A DNA stretch of 64,000 nt. Origin: Thalassotalea sp. 1_MG-2023. Lineage in GTDB: Bacteria > Pseudomonadota > Gammaproteobacteria > Enterobacterales > Alteromonadaceae. Location: assembly GCF_030546745.1 (NCBI RefSeq), contig NZ_JAUOPD010000018.1, forward strand, positions 1 through 64,000. The letters are read 5' to 3'. Below are positions 36,387 through 46,265 of the stretch, piece by piece. How positions within the stretch are numbered: the first letter of the stretch is position 1; every line of letters begins with the position of its first letter. The translations under genes were made by a program, and so were the position numbers. The notes under the pieces were generated by a model. It had not been told where the DNA came from. It saw only the letters and a program-made list of their open reading frames with translations, and searched no databases.

Positions 36387-37814
36387 TTAATCTTCTAAAC
36401 GAATGGTATTTATTATTTCAGTGGTAGAAATACCTTGTTCGAAATTGAGCACTTTTACCTGCCCACCAGCGGCAATAACTTCTTCACCACCAGCTATTTC
36501 TTCTACTTTGTAATCTCCACCTTTCACCAAAATATCCGGTAAAATATTTGCAATCAGCCTTTGTGGAGTATCTTCAGAAAAGGGCACAACCCAATCAACC
36601 GACGCTAAACCTGATAATACCGCCATTCTTCGGTCAACGGCATTTACCGGCCGACCTTCACCTTTTAAACGCTTGACCGAGCTGTCATCATTCACTGCAA
36701 CGATAAGCCTTTCGCCTAATTCAGCTGCATGAGTTAAATATGAAACATGACCTGCATGCAGTAGATCAAAGCAACCATTGGTCATCACAATTTTTTCACC
36801 GCGAGCTTTAGCCAATTCTACTGCTATTTTTAACTGCCCCTCAGTGACAACACCAAAACCGCTTTCTTGACCAGATAAAACTGCATTTAATAATTCAGCT
36901 TCGCTTACTGTAGAAGTTCCCAACTTACCAACAACAATACCCGCAGCAATATTAGCTAATGCACTTGCTTGAGGTAAATCAGCATCTGCTGCTAAAGCCA
37001 GTGCTAACGTTGCTATTACGGTATCACCCGCGCCGGTTACGTCATAAACTTCTTTCGCCTGAGTTGGTAAATGAAATTCTTCATGATTTTGACGAAGTAA
37101 TGTCATGCCGTGTTCGCTGCGTGTAACTAACATAGCATCTAGGTTCAACGACTGTAGTAACGTTTGTCCTTTAGCAACAATGTCAGCTTCATCTTTACAA
37201 GAACCTACAATCGCTTCAAATTCAGCCATGTTAGGGGTAAGCATGGTTGCACCTTGGTATTTGGTAAAATCAGTACCCTTAGGGTCAATAACAACAGGAA
37301 CATTATATTTTTTCGCCACCTTAATGAGGTGTTCAACATCACTTAATGTACCTTTGGCATAATCTGAAAGTAGTAATACATCATGATCAGCAACAACTGC
37401 TTCAACTTGTTGTAATAATGTCGTTTTATTAACAGGGGCCAATGACTGTTCAAAGTCTAACCGCATTAATTGTTGATTTCGGCTCATCACACGCAGTTTC
37501 GTAATAGTAGGTATACTGGCATCTTTAGCAAAAAAACAGGATATATCCATTGCCGATAAGCGCGTTTCAATAGATTGCGCTGCTTCATCTTGCCCTGTAA
37601 TCCCCACAAGTGAGACTTTACCGCCCATAGATGCAATATTCAGTGCCACATTAGCCGCACCGCCAGGTCTGTCTTCATCTTGATTAATATTAACAACAGG
37701 GACTGGAGCCTCAGGCGAAATACGCTGTGTAGGCCCATACCAATAGCGATCAAGCATAACATCGCCAACTACTAAAACACGTGCTTTGTTAAAAGCGGGA
37801 ATATCTACTTTCAT
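36387..37814 (-). CDS. hldE: Bifunctional heptose-7-phosphate kinase / heptose-1-phosphate adenylyltransferase
   Basis: HldE makes ADP-D-glycero-beta-D-manno-heptose for the LPS inner core. The 475-residue protein has a PfkB-type kinase domain (about 5-315: [41 protein letters not shown]). It also has a C-terminal nucleotidyltransferase domain (about 340-475: [17 protein letters not shown] with the HxGH motif, [13 protein letters not shown]). The start at 37814 (MKVDIPAF) follows E. coli HldE; an ATG four codons earlier (37826) is also possible. It is convergent with tolC and divergent from the acyltransferase gene. Confidence 0.96.
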   Translation of the reverse strand: MKVDIPAFNKARVLVVGDVMLDRYWYGPTQRISPEAPVPVVNINQDEDRPGGAANVALNIASMGGKVSLVGITGQDEAAQSIETRLSAMDISCFFAKDASIPTITKLRVMSRNQQLMRLDFEQSLAPVNKTTLLQQVEAVVADHDVLLLSDYAKGTLSDVEHLIKVAKKYNVPVVIDPKGTDFTKYQGATMLTPNMAEFEAIVGSCKDEADIVAKGQTLLQSLNLDAMLVTRSEHGMTLLRQNHEEFHLPTQAKEVYDVTGAGDTVIATLALALAADADLPQASALANIAAGIVVGKLGTSTVSEAELLNAVLSGQESGFGVVTEGQLKIAVELAKARGEKIVMTNGCFDLLHAGHVSYLTHAAELGERLIVAVNDDSSVKRLKGEGRPVNAVDRRMAVLSGLASVDWVVPFSEDTPQRLIANILPDILVKGGDYKVEEIAGGEEVIAAGGQVKVLNFEQGISTTEIINTIRLED

Positions 37815-37882
37815 CCTGCATTCCATAACAGATATAATATCGATAGTGTATCATATCAAATTAAATGAGTTGACCTCTTACC

Positions 37883-38821
37883 GTGAGTAAAAACAAAGTT
37901 TTACAACCCAATTTTAAATTAGCGTTTTTCCTGCCGAAGTATTGGCTCACTTGGCTTGGCGTTATTATTCTATATAGCATCTCTTGGCTTCCTTACCGAT
38001 TACAATTAGTACTAGGGCGCGGTATTGGCAAACTGCTATTTAAAATTGGTGGTAAACGACGCAACGTTGCTAAACGCAATATTCAATTGTGCTTTCCTGA
38101 CATGTCTGAAGATGAAGTTAACACACTTTTACGTAAGAACTTTGAAAATACCGGTATTGCTTTGCTTGAAACTGGCATGGGTTGGTGGTGGCCTGACTGG
38201 CGAGTAAAGCGAAAAGTACAAGTGAAAGGGCTTGAGCATCTTGCACAAGCACACCAACAAGGTAAAGGTGTATTGTTATTGGCGATGCACTATTTAAGCG
38301 CAGAAATAAATTGTCGAGGTATCGGCACAGGGCACCCTATGGTGGTGTTTTATCGCCCGCATAACAATCAACTCATGGAGTTTTTTCAATACCGTGGTCG
38401 AGGTCGTTCAAACAAGTACATGTTGGGAAAACGTGATGTTAAGGGGTTACTAAAAGCGCTTAACGACGGTGAAACATGTGTTTATTTACCTGATCAAGAT
38501 TATGGTAGAAAACGCAGTTTATTTGTACCTCTTTTCGCCGTACCTGATGCCGCTACAACCACTGGAACACTTATTTTTGCGCGCAATAAAAACACGCAAT
38601 CTCATATGCTAATACCCACACGTAATGAGGATGGCAGCGGTTATACCATTGAAATTACCCCACAGCTTGAAAATTTTCCAACAAGCGATGATAGAGCTGA
38701 TGTTATTCGCATAAACCAGGAGCTTGAAAAAGCAATATTGCAAAAACCGGAACAGTACATGTGGTTACATCGAAGGTTTAAAACCCGTCCTGATGAAAAC
38801 GCTCCGTCATTGTATAAATAG
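37883..38821 (+). CDS. LpxL-type lipid A biosynthesis acyltransferase
   Basis: An inner-membrane-associated late acyltransferase of 312 residues that adds a secondary acyl chain to Kdo2-lipid IVA. An N-terminal hydrophobic helix (about 18-38) precedes NIQLCFPDMSEDEV. The catalytic HX4E motif is in MHYLSAEIN, VVFYRPHNNQLMEFFQYRGR follows, and YLPDQDYG is also typical. LpxL is favoured over LpxM by these motifs, but paralogues (LpxP) cannot be excluded. The GTG start at 37883 has no strong ribosome site. Its place beside hldE groups two LPS functions. Confidence 0.88.
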   Translation: MSKNKVLQPNFKLAFFLPKYWLTWLGVIILYSISWLPYRLQLVLGRGIGKLLFKIGGKRRNVAKRNIQLCFPDMSEDEVNTLLRKNFENTGIALLETGMGWWWPDWRVKRKVQVKGLEHLAQAHQQGKGVLLLAMHYLSAEINCRGIGTGHPMVVFYRPHNNQLMEFFQYRGRGRSNKYMLGKRDVKGLLKALNDGETCVYLPDQDYGRKRSLFVPLFAVPDAATTTGTLIFARNKNTQSHMLIPTRNEDGSGYTIEITPQLENFPTSDDRADVIRINQELEKAILQKPEQYMWLHRRFKTRPDENAPSLYK

Positions 38822-38881
38822 CAGATTTTTATTATGTTATTATACTTAAGACGTATTTATTAAAAAGTTAATGGCTCGTTT

Positions 38882-39538
38882 ATGATGTTTTGGCTAAAAA
38901 ATATTGTGTTTGCACTACTGTTGCTCGGGTTGGCATATTACTTAATTGCCAATCAGGAGATACTGTTTTCACAAAATGATGAGCAAGAAATCATTTCAAA
39001 CGACAATGCTATTACAGAAAAACCTAAAGTTTCAAAAAAAGAAACCAACCCTGCAGCAGAAGGTTTATCACGTTTTTACGCAAACCTAAGAGGTTCAGAA
39101 GATGAAGATGAACCTCGTGTAAGAAATAACATTGTGTACTTGCCTGCCCATAAAGGCGATATTGTTGACATTTTGGAAGCAAAGCGTTTAGTGACTCGAC
39201 CATTAAGAAAAAACTGGAAAAGCACTAAGCTAAACAGACCATTTCGACCTGAACATACGTTACATCAGAAGTTAAGTGAATATGCTAAAGCAGAAGGCCT
39301 TGAAGTTATTTGGTGGCTCGATAAAGATTTCATCATAAAAGACCCTTTTCGTATCGATAAAGATATTGTAGATACCGCCTACCAAGTAGGTTTAGCAATC
39401 AATGGTCATTTTCAAGACGGTTTATCTACTTACTTTTGTTATCAACACCGAACATTAGTATTAATTGAAAAGCATAAATCTTACTTAGATGAAGAGTGCG
39501 TAAAATTACCGAGGAAAAGCCGAACTCGTAGTTATTAA
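38882..39538 (+). CDS. TcpQ-like (toxin co-regulated pilus biosynthesis Q family) domain protein
   Basis: A 218-residue protein with one N-terminal membrane helix (about 5-24), then a charged, disordered linker (30-100). A compact C-terminal domain (about 115-205) contains LHQKLSEYAKAEGLEVIWWL, KDFIIKDPFRIDKDI and YFCYQHRTLVLIEK. This pattern resembles the TcpQ/PilL-N-like domain found in pilus and secretion assembly proteins. No pilus genes are near, so the role is unknown; an envelope assembly function is only suggested. It lies 60 nt after the acyltransferase gene, convergent with glnE. Confidence 0.6.
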   Translation: MMFWLKNIVFALLLLGLAYYLIANQEILFSQNDEQEIISNDNAITEKPKVSKKETNPAAEGLSRFYANLRGSEDEDEPRVRNNIVYLPAHKGDIVDILEAKRLVTRPLRKNWKSTKLNRPFRPEHTLHQKLSEYAKAEGLEVIWWLDKDFIIKDPFRIDKDIVDTAYQVGLAINGHFQDGLSTYFCYQHRTLVLIEKHKSYLDEECVKLPRKSRTRSY

Positions 39539-39565
39539 GTACATATAAATATCTCACACTTTTTA

Positions 39566-42466
39566 TTAACTTCTCGAAGATGTCTCTCGAAAAAACTGGT
39601 TGATGATAGTAATAATTGGCTGAGTTAATGCATCAAATTTTTGCTTGGGTAATTTATTATCTTCTTGTTGTAAGCTAGTTTTATGACCAAAGTCTCGTAA
39701 TTGACAATAACATTCTGCTAATGCTTGTTGTTGTGCTTTCTCAATCACTTTATATTTTGATAACGCTTTAAATATACGTAAATTATCAGAAAAATAACAA
39801 ATCTCAGGGAATTGACTACCATGACTTAGTACAAGATATTGTGCTAAAAATTCGATATCAACTAGCCCTCCTTTTCCTTGCTTAATATCAACTACTGAAT
39901 CATCTGATTTATCAAGATGATTTCGCATTTTTTCGCGCATGTTTATAACATCCTGTTTTAACGATGTTAATTCACGCTCTTTTGCTAACACTGCACAACG
40001 TATTTTATTGAATTGTGAGGCTATTTGATCATCCCCATACACAACCCTTGCTCTGACCAACGCTTGATGTTCCCATGTCCACGCTTCATCTTGTTGATAT
40101 TGTGCAAAGGTAGGCAAACTAACCACCAATACGCCTGAATTTCCAGAAGGCCGCAAACGCATATCTAATTCATATAATATGCCTGATGCCGTACGGGTAT
40201 TAAAGATATGCATCATTCGTTGCGCAACTTTCGCATAAAACTGGCCAGCAGCAACTTGCTTAACACCATTAGTCATATCATTAATGTCATGATTGTGCAC
40301 AAAAACTAGGTCGAGATCAGAGCTATAGCTAAGTTCAATTCCTCCAACTTTACCATAACCGATAACAGCGAAACCTTTGTTATTATCAGGTAATGCTGAG
40401 GGCACGCCATATTTTTCTGCAGTTTGTTGCCACGCCATATTAATCACTTCGGCAATGACCGCTTCAGCGAGTGCCGTTAGATGATCACTGACTTTAGTCA
40501 CAGGTAATACATCAGCTATATCAGCTGCGGCAATTCGCAATTGTTGTGCTTGCTTGAATTGGCGTAATGACTCCATTTGTGCTTCTAAATCATCTTCAGG
40601 AATACGTAACAGTTGTTGCCGTAATTCATTTGCGTAGCTATCGAGCGTTGGTGGATTATGCAATAATTTTGGATCGATAAGCTCATCTAATATAATAGGA
40701 TACTTCGCAATATGCTCTGCCATCCAATGGCTAGCATGGCAAAGTTTTACAAGGTGTTTAAGCGCCCCTACATTTTCAAATAACAATTCTAAATACGCTG
40801 TTCGTGTAACAATTTTTGCTAATATCCACAATACACGTTCAATACATCGTTCATTGGCTTGAAATTCAGAGATTTGGGTTAATAGCTGTGGCATCAATTT
40901 ATCGAGAACTTGACGCCCCCTACTCCCTATTGAGCGACGATCAATATCACGCTTAAAATCAATTAATAGCTGATATACTTTTTCGCCATGCCACTCTTTC
41001 TCATGATTGGAAATCCATTCAATCGTTTCTTCTTTTGACCAGCCTCCATCCCATAAATCAGCCCAATGATCATCAATATCTTGCTGGCTCGGACTTTCTT
41101 CACCAATTAACAAAGTAAACTCTTGATGTACTGCTGCCATTAATTTATGTGTGTATGCTAAAAACTGTGGCCAACTTGGAAAAACATTATCACCTAATAC
41201 ATGTAGTAACCTACTTTGATCGAGTGATGAATCAGGAAGAGTTTGCGTTTGTTCATCATGTAGTGCTTGTACTATGTTTTCCACTCGGCGTAAAAAACGA
41301 TATGCTTTCTCTAGCACTTGTTTACTATGCTCAGAAATTTCTTCATGAGCGACTAATTCAGGTAGTACCGAAAGCAAGTTGCGTTGTTGTAACGCTTTTG
41401 TCCGCCCACCACGAATCAGTTGAAATACTTGCACAATAAATTCAATTTCACGAATACCACCAGCACCTAATTTAATGTTGTTATTAAGTTGTTTACGTCT
41501 TACTTCTTGAGCAATCATCATTTTCATACGACGTAAACTATCAATAACGCTAAAATCGATATAACGGCGATAAACAAACGGGCGAAGCATGCTACTTAAC
41601 GTACCATGGTATTTGCCTTCACCAATTAAACGCGCTTTTAACATCGCATAGCGCTCCCAGTCTCGCCCCTGCTCTTGATAATAGTCTTCCATGGCATTAA
41701 AACTAAGCACTATGGGGCCACTATCACCAAAAGGACGTAGTCGCATATCAACGCGATAGACAAAGCCATCTGCTGTTTTTTGATTTAACGCAGTAATGAG
41801 CTTTTGCCCTAAACGGGTAAAAAAGTTGTGATTATCGACTGACTTTCGGCCGCCCTGCGTTTCTCCCGCTTCGGGATAAACGAAAATAAGATCAATATCT
41901 GATGAAAAATTTAGCTCTCTACCGCCTAATTTTCCCATACCATACACGAGTAGTGGTTGTAATTCGCCTTTGCTATTAAGGGGCTTGCCGAGCGTTTGAT
42001 AACAGGCATGAGAAAGCCAATTTAATGCAGATAAAATCAAGCTATCTGCTAACGCAGATAATCGAGAAAGTGACTCATCAAGTGATATATCCAAAACCAT
42101 ATCAGCAAAGGCAATTGCAACCATTTCCCGCATGCGAAACTGTCGCAACATGTGATGTAATATTTCTTCACTGTCGCAATCAGCTAATCGTTCATTTAGC
42201 ATATCCTGATAATTAGGCTTTGTAGCTTGGTAGATATCATCTGATGCAAACAAAGCGGTTATCACTTCGGGTGCTTGTAATGCGGAACAATAGATAAAGT
42301 CACTTAAGGCAATAGCTTGTTTGAAATCAGCAACACGTTGTGGTGCTACCTTAGTTGAAAATTCAGTTGCTATCTCGGGGTATTGTTCACAAAATTGCTG
42401 CCAGTTGCTGTTTTGTTGTGTTAACAAAACAGGTAAAAGAGGTTTGCGAAATTCTTTATTCAACAC
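39566..42466 (-). CDS. glnE: Glutamine synthetase adenylyltransferase/deadenylylase
   Basis: GlnE adds and removes AMP on glutamine synthetase in response to PII and glutamine. About 966 residues (E. coli 946). Both nucleotidyltransferase domains show their signature: YGMGKLGGRELNFSSDIDL in the N-terminal (deadenylylase) half and GYGKVGGIELSYSSDLDLVF in the C-terminal (adenylylase) half. The start is unsettled. GTG 42472, GTG 42466 and TTG 42463 are in frame; AGG lies 5 nt before 42466, so that is used. It stands after hldE as in E. coli, but ygiF has been moved 8 kb away. Confidence 0.94.
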   Translation of the reverse strand: MLNKEFRKPLLPVLLTQQNSNWQQFCEQYPEIATEFSTKVAPQRVADFKQAIALSDFIYCSALQAPEVITALFASDDIYQATKPNYQDMLNERLADCDSEEILHHMLRQFRMREMVAIAFADMVLDISLDESLSRLSALADSLILSALNWLSHACYQTLGKPLNSKGELQPLLVYGMGKLGGRELNFSSDIDLIFVYPEAGETQGGRKSVDNHNFFTRLGQKLITALNQKTADGFVYRVDMRLRPFGDSGPIVLSFNAMEDYYQEQGRDWERYAMLKARLIGEGKYHGTLSSMLRPFVYRRYIDFSVIDSLRRMKMMIAQEVRRKQLNNNIKLGAGGIREIEFIVQVFQLIRGGRTKALQQRNLLSVLPELVAHEEISEHSKQVLEKAYRFLRRVENIVQALHDEQTQTLPDSSLDQSRLLHVLGDNVFPSWPQFLAYTHKLMAAVHQEFTLLIGEESPSQQDIDDHWADLWDGGWSKEETIEWISNHEKEWHGEKVYQLLIDFKRDIDRRSIGSRGRQVLDKLMPQLLTQISEFQANERCIERVLWILAKIVTRTAYLELLFENVGALKHLVKLCHASHWMAEHIAKYPIILDELIDPKLLHNPPTLDSYANELRQQLLRIPEDDLEAQMESLRQFKQAQQLRIAAADIADVLPVTKVSDHLTALAEAVIAEVINMAWQQTAEKYGVPSALPDNNKGFAVIGYGKVGGIELSYSSDLDLVFVHNHDINDMTNGVKQVAAGQFYAKVAQRMMHIFNTRTASGILYELDMRLRPSGNSGVLVVSLPTFAQYQQDEAWTWEHQALVRARVVYGDDQIASQFNKIRCAVLAKERELTSLKQDVINMREKMRNHLDKSDDSVVDIKQGKGGLVDIEFLAQYLVLSHGSQFPEICYFSDNLRIFKALSKYKVIEKAQQQALAECYCQLRDFGHKTSLQQEDNKLPKQKFDALTQPIITIINQFFRETSSRS

Positions 42467-42488
42467 TATCACCTATCGTATAAACTTG

Positions 42489-42494
42489 TATAAT
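42489..42494 (+). promoter_or_regulatory. Possible -10 element before the lipoprotein gene
   Basis: A perfect TATAAT lies 23 nt upstream of the palindromic operator at 42517 and about 80 nt before the lipoprotein start. No convincing -35 is seen at 17 nt spacing, so activator dependence or a chance match is possible. Confidence 0.4.
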
Positions 42495-42516
42495 GCTAGT
42501 TAACAAAATATCAATA

Positions 42517-42529
42517 GACATATTATGTC
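42517..42529. promoter_or_regulatory. Palindromic operator copy 1 (GACATATTATGTC)
   Basis: A perfect 13-bp palindrome, GACATA-T-TATGTC, lies 46 nt upstream of the lipoprotein start and downstream of a TATAAT. The identical sequence occurs at 46231 and a one-base central variant at 46266, both upstream of the DUF2170-PspA operon. Position downstream of the likely transcription start suggests repression. Confidence 0.65.
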
Positions 42530-42575
42530 AACAATGCTATTAATGAATGATAACCATAGCATTTTTGAGGGAACT

Positions 42576-43562
42576 ATGGCAGAAATGCACCAGTTAACAA
42601 AATCGCTAATCATCGTTATTCTATTGCTGCTAATAGGATGCTCTGATCCATACATTGACAAAATAGCGCATCAAACACCATTAACCGAGCAAAGAATCAC
42701 ACAGCTTGGTGATGCGCTAGCCTCTGGTAATGTGCGCAATGCAACACTAATCAAACAGTATGCAGAGCAATTGATCGAGAGTAAACCGCAATTGCGTCCT
42801 GTAGTTGAAGAATTTTTGAAAGATTCAACGACACAAAGCCCAATGTATAAAGCACTGGTAGATCGATTAAATACCGTAAAACAGCAACCGCAAATGTTTG
42901 CCAGTAATGAAGCTGCTTTCGCAGAGTTACTCAACATTTATCAAGCAGCTGATCCTACGCTCTATTCCGACGCATTAAGTGATCCACTCAATGTGCTAGC
43001 TGATATGTCAGATGGCGCGTTACCACGCGTGAATGCATTAAGTAAATCACAAAGTTTGCAAGCAAATAAAGCACAAGACTTCGGTGTAGGTGAGCAATTA
43101 GTCGGTAATCCCAATTATGGCCAATGGCAAACAAACAGCAGCGGTATGTCATTTTGGGCTTGGTACGGTGTTTATTCTATGATGGATAACATGTTTGGTT
43201 ATAATCGCAAACGTTACTATCACCAATGGGGTAAAGGCCGCAATTATAGTTACTATCATGATTATGGTCGTACGCGCTATAGTTCGCCCACGCAGCTTCG
43301 TAAACAGTCACAATTAGAAACACGTACGCGCAAGTCGTTTAGCAATAAAGGCCAACGATTTACCAGTCCTTATAGTAAAAATAAATCTGGTGCTTCTGCA
43401 TTATCTGGTCAAAGCAGAAGTGCACAATCAAGCGCTAATAAATTTGCAAAAAGCAACCGCGCTAAAAGTAGCTATGCAAAAAAATCTTCGAGCTACAGCA
43501 AAAATGCTAGTTTTAGAAATAGTGCCAACACTACATCACGTAGTTTTCGTCGCGGAAAATAA
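42576..43562 (+). CDS. Putative lipoprotein with Ser/Tyr/Arg-rich tail
   Basis: The start at 42576 (MAEMHQLTKSLI) follows GAGGGAACT and gives 328 residues; MHQLTK three codons later is an alternative. The signal peptide ends in a lipobox, LLLLIGC, so Cys would be lipidated. Residues about 40-150 are helical. SFWAWYGVYSMMDNMFGYNRKRYY (quoted in parts) marks a membrane-proximal aromatic patch, and the last 120 residues are low-complexity, rich in Ser, Lys, Arg and Tyr. I recognise no domain. E. coli YjfM/YgiB-type (DUF1190) lipoproteins with similar low-complexity tails occur in related clusters, but homology is not evident. It is the first gene of a unit with DUF350 (24 nt) and the aminopropyltransferase. 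Confidence 0.7.
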   Translation: MAEMHQLTKSLIIVILLLLIGCSDPYIDKIAHQTPLTEQRITQLGDALASGNVRNATLIKQYAEQLIESKPQLRPVVEEFLKDSTTQSPMYKALVDRLNTVKQQPQMFASNEAAFAELLNIYQAADPTLYSDALSDPLNVLADMSDGALPRVNALSKSQSLQANKAQDFGVGEQLVGNPNYGQWQTNSSGMSFWAWYGVYSMMDNMFGYNRKRYYHQWGKGRNYSYYHDYGRTRYSSPTQLRKQSQLETRTRKSFSNKGQRFTSPYSKNKSGASALSGQSRSAQSSANKFAKSNRAKSSYAKKSSSYSKNASFRNSANTTSRSFRRGK

Positions 43563-43586
43563 GAGCAACAAACGCAAGGAATTAAT

Positions 43587-44489
43587 ATGAATACCTTACT
43601 TGAAAATATTGGCCTCAATGCAGACCTGCTAATCTATCTTGCGATTGATATATCTATTGCAATTCTTTTACTTGGTTTTATGAAATTTATTTCTGGTATT
43701 TCTGCCCAAGTAAATGCAACTGATGAGCTTTCAAAAGAAGATAACTTTGCTTTTGGTATCAGTGTCGCTGGCAGTGTCGCTGCGTTAGGCATTGTGTTAA
43801 CTGGAGCCATTACAGGCGAAAATGCAGAAAGCTATGCGATGGAAGCCATTGGAATGCTTTCTTATGGGTTATTAGGGTTAATTTTAATTAAAATAGGCCG
43901 AGTTATTCACGATCGCTTAGCGCTCAACCAAATCAACAAAACAGAACAGATTAAAGCCCGTAACGTAACCGTAGGTATTGTTGATGCTGCTGGTGCAATA
44001 GCAACTGCCATCATTATTCGCGCAGTGTTACTTTGGGTACATGGATTAGATGCCAGTACTTTTATAGCTATCGTTTCAGGCTTTGTGGTATCTCAAGCAA
44101 TGCTAGTATTAGTAACGCGTATAAAAGAAAAGCAATACGCAAAAAATAACCAACGAGATAGCATGCAAGAAGCATTTGCAAACGGCCAAGACGCGTTAGC
44201 CATCCGTTATGCCGGGCAAGTTATTAGTACTGCTTTAGCAGTAACAGCAGCGAGTTACTTTTTAGTTTACAGCCCAGACACCCTGTTTGAAACATTAGTG
44301 GGTTGGTTTGTATTTAGTATACTCATGACCTTATTGGTGGCGTTTTTAACCGCTATTGCTAAACGATTAATACTTTGGGGAATTAATTTAGTTGAAGAAG
44401 TAGACCAACAGCATAATATTGGCGTAGCAAGCGTTGAAATGGCTATCAGTATTTCTATCGCGTTAATCTTAACGGCATTAATGGCGTAA
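43587..44489 (+). CDS. DUF350 family membrane protein (YjfL-like)
   Basis: A 300-residue inner-membrane protein with about eight hydrophobic segments, arranged as two copies of the DUF350 unit. Each copy has an N-terminal helix followed by an NFAFGISVAGSVAALGIVLTG-like or NVEMAISISIALILTALMA-like stretch. E. coli YjfL is a single DUF350 unit, so this is a doubled form. Function unknown; the family often neighbours PspA-like and aminopropyltransferase genes. AAGGA lies 6 nt before ATG 43587. The next gene starts 4 nt after its stop. Confidence 0.85.
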   Translation: MNTLLENIGLNADLLIYLAIDISIAILLLGFMKFISGISAQVNATDELSKEDNFAFGISVAGSVAALGIVLTGAITGENAESYAMEAIGMLSYGLLGLILIKIGRVIHDRLALNQINKTEQIKARNVTVGIVDAAGAIATAIIIRAVLLWVHGLDASTFIAIVSGFVVSQAMLVLVTRIKEKQYAKNNQRDSMQEAFANGQDALAIRYAGQVISTALAVTAASYFLVYSPDTLFETLVGWFVFSILMTLLVAFLTAIAKRLILWGINLVEEVDQQHNIGVASVEMAISISIALILTALMA

Positions 44490-44493
44490 AACG

Positions 44494-46206
44494 TTGCCCA
44501 GATTTTTTGCAAATCGGCTATTTTGGTACGATGTATTATTAATACTTTCCATGGCTGTACTTGCCGGGTGTGGATTAATATACGAATATTTACTTTCTCA
44601 TTATGCTGGGCGCGTACTCGGTATAATGGAAAGTGCCATTTACGCCATGATCGGGTTAATGATTGTCGCTATGGGTTTAGGCGCTTTCGCTGCACGTAAA
44701 ATTTCTTGTGCATTTAATGGTATTGTTTGGCTTGAATTGCTAGTTGCGGTTATAGGCTCTACGGCAATTTTAATCATTGCAGGCCTTATTGCTGTTACGC
44801 AATTACTGCCACAAATAATCAGTGATACCTTTTCACTACCGCCTGATGTTTTCCCTCGTGGCGGCTTTATCAAACAATTCACTTGGTTAGCGTTAAACAG
44901 TCCATATTTTTTCGGCTTAATGCTGGGCTTTTTCATTGGCATGGAAATTCCGCTAATAGCTAAAATTCGTGAAGCATTACACGAAAAGCATTTAAAAAAT
45001 AACTTAGGTACAATTTACGGCGCGGACTATATCGGTGCCGGCATTGGTGCAGCTATCTGGGTGACTTTTTTACTGACCATTGATATCAGCAAAGCGAGTG
45101 CATTAACTGCCGGGCTTAATTTAATTGCAGGTTTTGTGTTCATCTTTGCTTTCTGGCAGCATCTTCGTTGGCGTAAACTACTGATTATTTTACACACAGT
45201 GATGTTTGTCGGCTTACTGTTTATTTATCAACAAGGTAATCAATGGCTTAATACCATGAGCAATCTGTTATATTTAGACAAAGTCATTTACACAGAGAAA
45301 ACACGTTACCAACAACTAACATTCACGGAACGTAAATTAGGTAATGATCGCCCCTCTATTTTAAATTTTTATCTCAATGGTCGGTTACAATTTTCGTCTG
45401 CAGATGAGCACATTTACCACAGCTATTTAGTCACTCCTGCCTTAGCAGGGTCAGCAAGGCATGATGATATATTAATTATCGGCGGTGGTGACGGTTTAGC
45501 ATTACGAGATGTATTAGCATGGTCACCTGAAAAAGTAACACTAATAGACCTAGACGAACAATTAGTTAATATTTTCAAACACCCTGAAAATCACGTCAGT
45601 TCGGCATTATCAACAAAAATACGCCAACTTAATCAAGATAGTTTACAAGACAAGCGAGTAACGCTCATTCATCAAGATGCTTTTCTTGCTATTGATAACT
45701 TCCTTTCGATTGCGCGAACTTTCGATAGTATTATTGTCGACTTACCTGATCCTAATCACCCGGATCTTAATAAGCTTTATTCGGTTAACTTTTATGCAAA
45801 GCTTAAACAATTACTATCAGGTGATGGCCTTATTTCCGTGCAGTCAACTAGTCCGTATCATGCTAAAGACGCTTTTATCGCCATTGGTAAAACAATTAAT
45901 GCTGCAGGATTTAACCATGTTGAACAATTTCACGATAATGTTCCTAGCTTCGGTGAATGGGGTTGGACAATCGCATCAAAAAATGGTGCAAGTCCTAAAA
46001 CAAGGCTTTCAGCGTTAACCTCTATACCTATCCAACAGACCTGGTTAACCCTTCCTATGTTGCTTGGAGCTTTTGAGTTTTCGACTGATTTTTACCTAAC
46101 TCAAAAAGATATCCCTATAAATTATTTAGGCAGTCATACAATTTATCAATTGCACCAACAAGCTTGGCGTGAACAGCAGGGGCTAAATAGCGCTTATAAT
46201 CAATAA
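44494..46206 (+). CDS. Membrane-fused polyamine aminopropyltransferase (spermidine synthase-like)
   Basis: A 570-residue protein. The first 240 residues hold seven or eight membrane helices (ILSMAVLAGCGLIYEYLLSH and GLMIVAMGLGAFAAR among them). From about 265 follows a spermidine-synthase-like domain with LNFYLNGRLQFSSADEHIYH, the SAM-type loop LIIGGGDGLALRDVL, the acidic TLIDLDEQLV and SIIVDLPDPNHPDLNKLYS. The last motif deviates from the DxxDP of soluble enzymes, so the amine substrate is uncertain. The TTG start at 44494 is 4 nt after the DUF350 stop, indicating translational coupling. A role modifying an envelope-associated amine is inferred only. Confidence 0.82.
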   Translation: MPRFFANRLFWYDVLLILSMAVLAGCGLIYEYLLSHYAGRVLGIMESAIYAMIGLMIVAMGLGAFAARKISCAFNGIVWLELLVAVIGSTAILIIAGLIAVTQLLPQIISDTFSLPPDVFPRGGFIKQFTWLALNSPYFFGLMLGFFIGMEIPLIAKIREALHEKHLKNNLGTIYGADYIGAGIGAAIWVTFLLTIDISKASALTAGLNLIAGFVFIFAFWQHLRWRKLLIILHTVMFVGLLFIYQQGNQWLNTMSNLLYLDKVIYTEKTRYQQLTFTERKLGNDRPSILNFYLNGRLQFSSADEHIYHSYLVTPALAGSARHDDILIIGGGDGLALRDVLAWSPEKVTLIDLDEQLVNIFKHPENHVSSALSTKIRQLNQDSLQDKRVTLIHQDAFLAIDNFLSIARTFDSIIVDLPDPNHPDLNKLYSVNFYAKLKQLLSGDGLISVQSTSPYHAKDAFIAIGKTINAAGFNHVEQFHDNVPSFGEWGWTIASKNGASPKTRLSALTSIPIQQTWLTLPMLLGAFEFSTDFYLTQKDIPINYLGSHTIYQLHQQAWREQQGLNSAYNQ

Positions 46207-46228
46207 TAAATTAATAACAACAATACAC

Positions 46229-46256
46229 TTGACATATTATGTCACGGTGTTACATT
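46229..46256 (+). promoter_or_regulatory. Probable sigma-70 promoter of the DUF2170-pspA operon
   Basis: TTGACA (46229-46234, perfect -35) is followed after 16 nt by TACATT (46251-46256). The -35 box overlaps palindrome copy 2, and copy 3 would fall just after the transcription start. This is a typical arrangement for repression. No sigma-54 -24/-12 signature was seen, unlike classical pspA promoters. Confidence 0.6.
46231..46243. promoter_or_regulatory. Palindromic operator copy 2 (GACATATTATGTC)
   Basis: Identical to the copy at 42517. It overlaps the -35 hexamer of the probable promoter, sharing GACA of TTGACA. Centre-to-centre distance to copy 3 is 35 bp. Confidence 0.7.
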
Positions 46257-46265
46257 TAACACATC

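Noticed and set aside
42525-42575. Longer start for the lipoprotein gene at ATG 42525
   Set aside because: That ATG lies within the palindromic operator and would put 17 residues ahead of the lipoprotein signal peptide.
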